A stretch of DNA of 63,512 bases from IMG/VR virus record IMGVR_UViG_3300031708_000019, positions 1 to 63,512 of that record; one strand, written 5' to 3'. Positions 61,516 through 63,512 of the stretch are shown piece by piece. The DNA is from a virus. The position numbers and the translations under genes are program-made. The notes below the pieces were generated by a model. That model searched no databases. It was given only the letters and a program-made list of their open reading frames with translations, and had not been told where the DNA came from. Positions within the stretch are counted from its first letter, which is position 1, and every line of letters begins with the position of its first letter.

Positions 61516-63258
61516 TTACATCGGATAGAGCCGCGGCACCTTACGCTGGAACCGCATCCGCCGCAATTCCTCTCGTTGCCTCTCTTCGGGATGCTCCAGG
61601 ATGTTGTTCTCTCGAAGATATTTCAGCGCCTGCGTCGCGCTGTCGGTTAAATCCTTGAACCGCCCCTTCGGGAACGTCTCCATCTCGGTAATGACCAACT
61701 CGGCCCAATCCCGATCAGGTGCGTAGACCAAGCCGCGTGTGAAAATCGGCACTTGCGCATGGGCGCGCGAAACCTTGTCGCCCTGAACCTGCCGCTCATC
61801 CACCGTCCACGCCTCGTCAGCGTACAACCGGCGCATTTCGTGCGACACGTCCAATCCTGACGCCTTCGCCTCGATAATCAGCCGATCGACCTTGAAGCGC
61901 CGGCAGGAATAGGCAACCCACTCGACCAATCCCCACAGCGGCTTGGCCCGCTTCTCGTAGCGTTTCTGTGCCGCCTTCACGATCGATTCGTCCGCAGCCT
62001 CGAGAATGTCGGCTTCCTCGTCGGGCAGATAATCCACATGAACGCCATGGATCGGCAGGTGCTTGCGCCAGGCCTCCATAAGGATAACCCGAGGCGACCC
62101 GGCCGACTCAACCATCCCGCCAGTCGGCGTCTGCGTCAGATGCTTCGGGCTGAACACACCCCACACCGTAAAACCGGACGGATCGTTCTCTTCCTTGCTC
62201 GTATAGGCACTATCCAGCGATGCCAGAATGTAATCGCACGGTGGAAACTTGCCGTCAGGCGGCTCCCACAACTGCCACCAGTCCCGTTTGAAGATCGCGC
62301 CACCTCTGGGCGCCGGCCGCTGCTGCCATTGTCCGGCCCACTCATAGGGGTTGCGTTTGAACGGCACTAACTCCGGGAGCCCAAACCGATCAGGCCACAG
62401 CAGCTCGCCATCCGCTTTGCGAGGGTCTTCCCAGCCGAGCACGGTTACGCACCTTCGATCTGACTCGAATTCGGCCGGTAGGCACAGATGCACAAAGTCC
62501 TCGTCCGTATCCAGAATATGCCCGGATAAATCGTTCTCATGCACCCGCTGCATGATGACAATTTCGGCCGTGGTATGCGGATCGGTGATGCGTGATTTCA
62601 GCGTGCCGTCATACGTCCGTAAGACGCCTTCGCGGACGACATCGCTCTCAGCATCCTCAATCTTGTGTGGATCATCGATTATTCGGATGTCACCGCCGCG
62701 GCCCGTAACCGTGCCACCAAACGATGCCGATATCCTCGTGCCTCCGACAAGAGTGTCGAACTTGTTCTTGGCGTCCTGATCCGCCGTGATTTGTACTCGG
62801 CTGCCCCATCGATGCCGATACCAGAACGAGCTTATCAGCCGCCGAGCCGTCGTCGCGCTGTCCATCGACAGTTGATCAGAATAGGACAGGCACAGGAACT
62901 TGGCTTGCGGACCTAGCAGTGGATAATCGGCGTCCGGTTGCTGCGCCCAGATCCAAGCGGGAAATACGATGCTCGAGAGGATCGTTTTCGTAAACCTCGG
63001 CGGCACGTTTATGAGAAGTTTACGTATCTGCCCGTAGGCGACCGCCTCCAAGTGCTCGGCAATCGCCTCGTGGTGCCAGTTAACCTCTAGCGGCGCCGGA
63101 TCAATCTCAGGCCACGCAGCGACGAAGAAGTCGATCAGGCTGCCTTCGAGCTTGACCTTCTCCTCCTCGAGCTGGCGGCCCATTTCCTCCTTGTTCTGGC
63201 GCCGCTCTTTCTCCGCTAGAAGCGTTCGGACGGCCTGCTGGTGTAGATCAGGGAGCAT
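61516..63258 (-). CDS. terL: Terminase large subunit, second-arm copy
   Basis: Identical to the 580-residue product of 255-1997. Confidence 0.9.
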   Translation of the reverse strand: MLPDLHQQAVRTLLAEKERRQNKEEMGRQLEEEKVKLEGSLIDFFVAAWPEIDPAPLEVNWHHEAIAEHLEAVAYGQIRKLLINVPPRFTKTILSSIVFPAWIWAQQPDADYPLLGPQAKFLCLSYSDQLSMDSATTARRLISSFWYRHRWGSRVQITADQDAKNKFDTLVGGTRISASFGGTVTGRGGDIRIIDDPHKIEDAESDVVREGVLRTYDGTLKSRITDPHTTAEIVIMQRVHENDLSGHILDTDEDFVHLCLPAEFESDRRCVTVLGWEDPRKADGELLWPDRFGLPELVPFKRNPYEWAGQWQQRPAPRGGAIFKRDWWQLWEPPDGKFPPCDYILASLDSAYTSKEENDPSGFTVWGVFSPKHLTQTPTGGMVESAGSPRVILMEAWRKHLPIHGVHVDYLPDEEADILEAADESIVKAAQKRYEKRAKPLWGLVEWVAYSCRRFKVDRLIIEAKASGLDVSHEMRRLYADEAWTVDERQVQGDKVSRAHAQVPIFTRGLVYAPDRDWAELVITEMETFPKGRFKDLTDSATQALKYLRENNILEHPEERQREELRRMRFQRKVPRLYPM

Positions 63259-63268
63259 CACGAAGCTT

Positions 63269-63364
63269 TCACTTACTGAAATCCGTATGCGTGAGCCACC
63301 ATACCCCAGCGACGACAAATGCCAACGAGACAAGCACGACGATGCCGACTATGAGCGCAGTCAT
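63269..63364 (-). CDS. Tiny membrane protein (31 aa), second-arm copy
   Basis: Mirror of the gene at 149-244. Confidence 0.48.
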   Translation of the reverse strand: MTALIVGIVVLVSLAFVVAGVWWLTHTDFSK

Positions 63365-63510
63365 GCTTTGCCCTCCGCGCGGCGTTTGTTTTGGGTTTCG
63401 GCAGGATCATAGATGTTTATGTCGATGTCATAATCCATCCCCCAAACCATGTCGGCAATGGACTCTTCCGTCATATTCGCCTTGCCACTTAGGCGACGAT
63501 TGATAACAGA
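63361..63510 (-). CDS. C-terminal fragment of an unknown protein, second-arm copy (5' partial)
   Basis: Mirror of the open frame at 3-152; it enters from the right edge without a start codon. Confidence 0.48.
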   Translation of the reverse strand, partial: SVINRRLSGKANMTEESIADMVWGMDYDIDINIYDPAETQNKRRAEGKA

Positions 63511-63512
63511 AC

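Overview
The window is one phage sequence written twice. Bases 1-31756 and 31757-63512 are reverse complements of each other, so position i pairs with 63513-i. The axis lies between 31756 and 31757, there is no spacer, and I found no difference at any position I compared. Every open reading frame in the left arm has a partner of the same length and translation in the right arm. The real information content is therefore about 31.76 kb. The axis cuts a large open gene (30989 onward), and both outer ends cut another open gene. A whole-contig inverted duplication made during library preparation, amplification or assembly is the simplest explanation. A head-to-head dimer or a read through a closed hairpin end is possible but has no independent support here.

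The unique arm is the virion-structure and packaging module of a tailed phage, most likely with a short (podovirus-type) tail. All genes lie on one strand and are tightly packed, many with ATGA, GTGA or TAATG stop-start overlaps. No sheath, tape-measure or long-tail genes were seen. The host cannot be read directly; the GC-rich sequence and protein style suggest a proteobacterium, perhaps alphaproteobacterial, but this is inference.

Layout of the left arm (mirrored on the right). 1-3000: tail end of an unknown gene, a tiny membrane protein, the terminase large subunit, another tiny membrane protein, an N4 gp49/Sf6 gp66-family protein and an unknown protein. 3000-9150: portal, a run of small unknown proteins (some with cysteine clusters), a Pro/Gly/Met-rich basic protein, a possible GroES-like protein, a probable scaffolding protein and a capsid-region protein. 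9150-10911: hairpin-rich leader, a putative capsid accessory protein, the major capsid protein and a strong intrinsic terminator. 10957-16400: a beta-helix-like protein, small structural proteins, an apparently frame-disrupted basic protein, a first head-tail adaptor candidate, a GIY-YIG nuclease remnant, a possible glycosyltransferase-like protein and a zinc-ribbon protein. 16440-21750: a surface or fibre-like cluster, including two beta-structured spikes, proteins sharing an FPGIP module, and an unusual protein with about 11 tryptophan-rich 'LWRYD' repeats. 21810-25900: a small protein with a non-canonical start, a second adaptor candidate, a large tail-hub candidate and tail-associated proteins. 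25910-31756: candidate internal/ejection proteins, a GNAT acetyltransferase, a 1234-residue protein with a lytic transglycosylase domain, and the start of a further ejection-type protein cut at the axis.

Together these genes cover packaging (terminase, portal), head assembly (scaffold, capsid), neck and tail (adaptors, hub), receptor-facing proteins, and DNA ejection through the cell wall (transglycosylase and neighbours). No replication, integration, lysis, tRNA or CRISPR features were seen, so this is part of a genome. The most unusual content besides the palindrome is the LWRYD-repeat protein, the shared FPGIP module, the GIY-YIG relic, the ATT/ATC start at about 21811, the apparent frameshift near 12305 and the structured leaders around 2006-2106 and 9161-9249.
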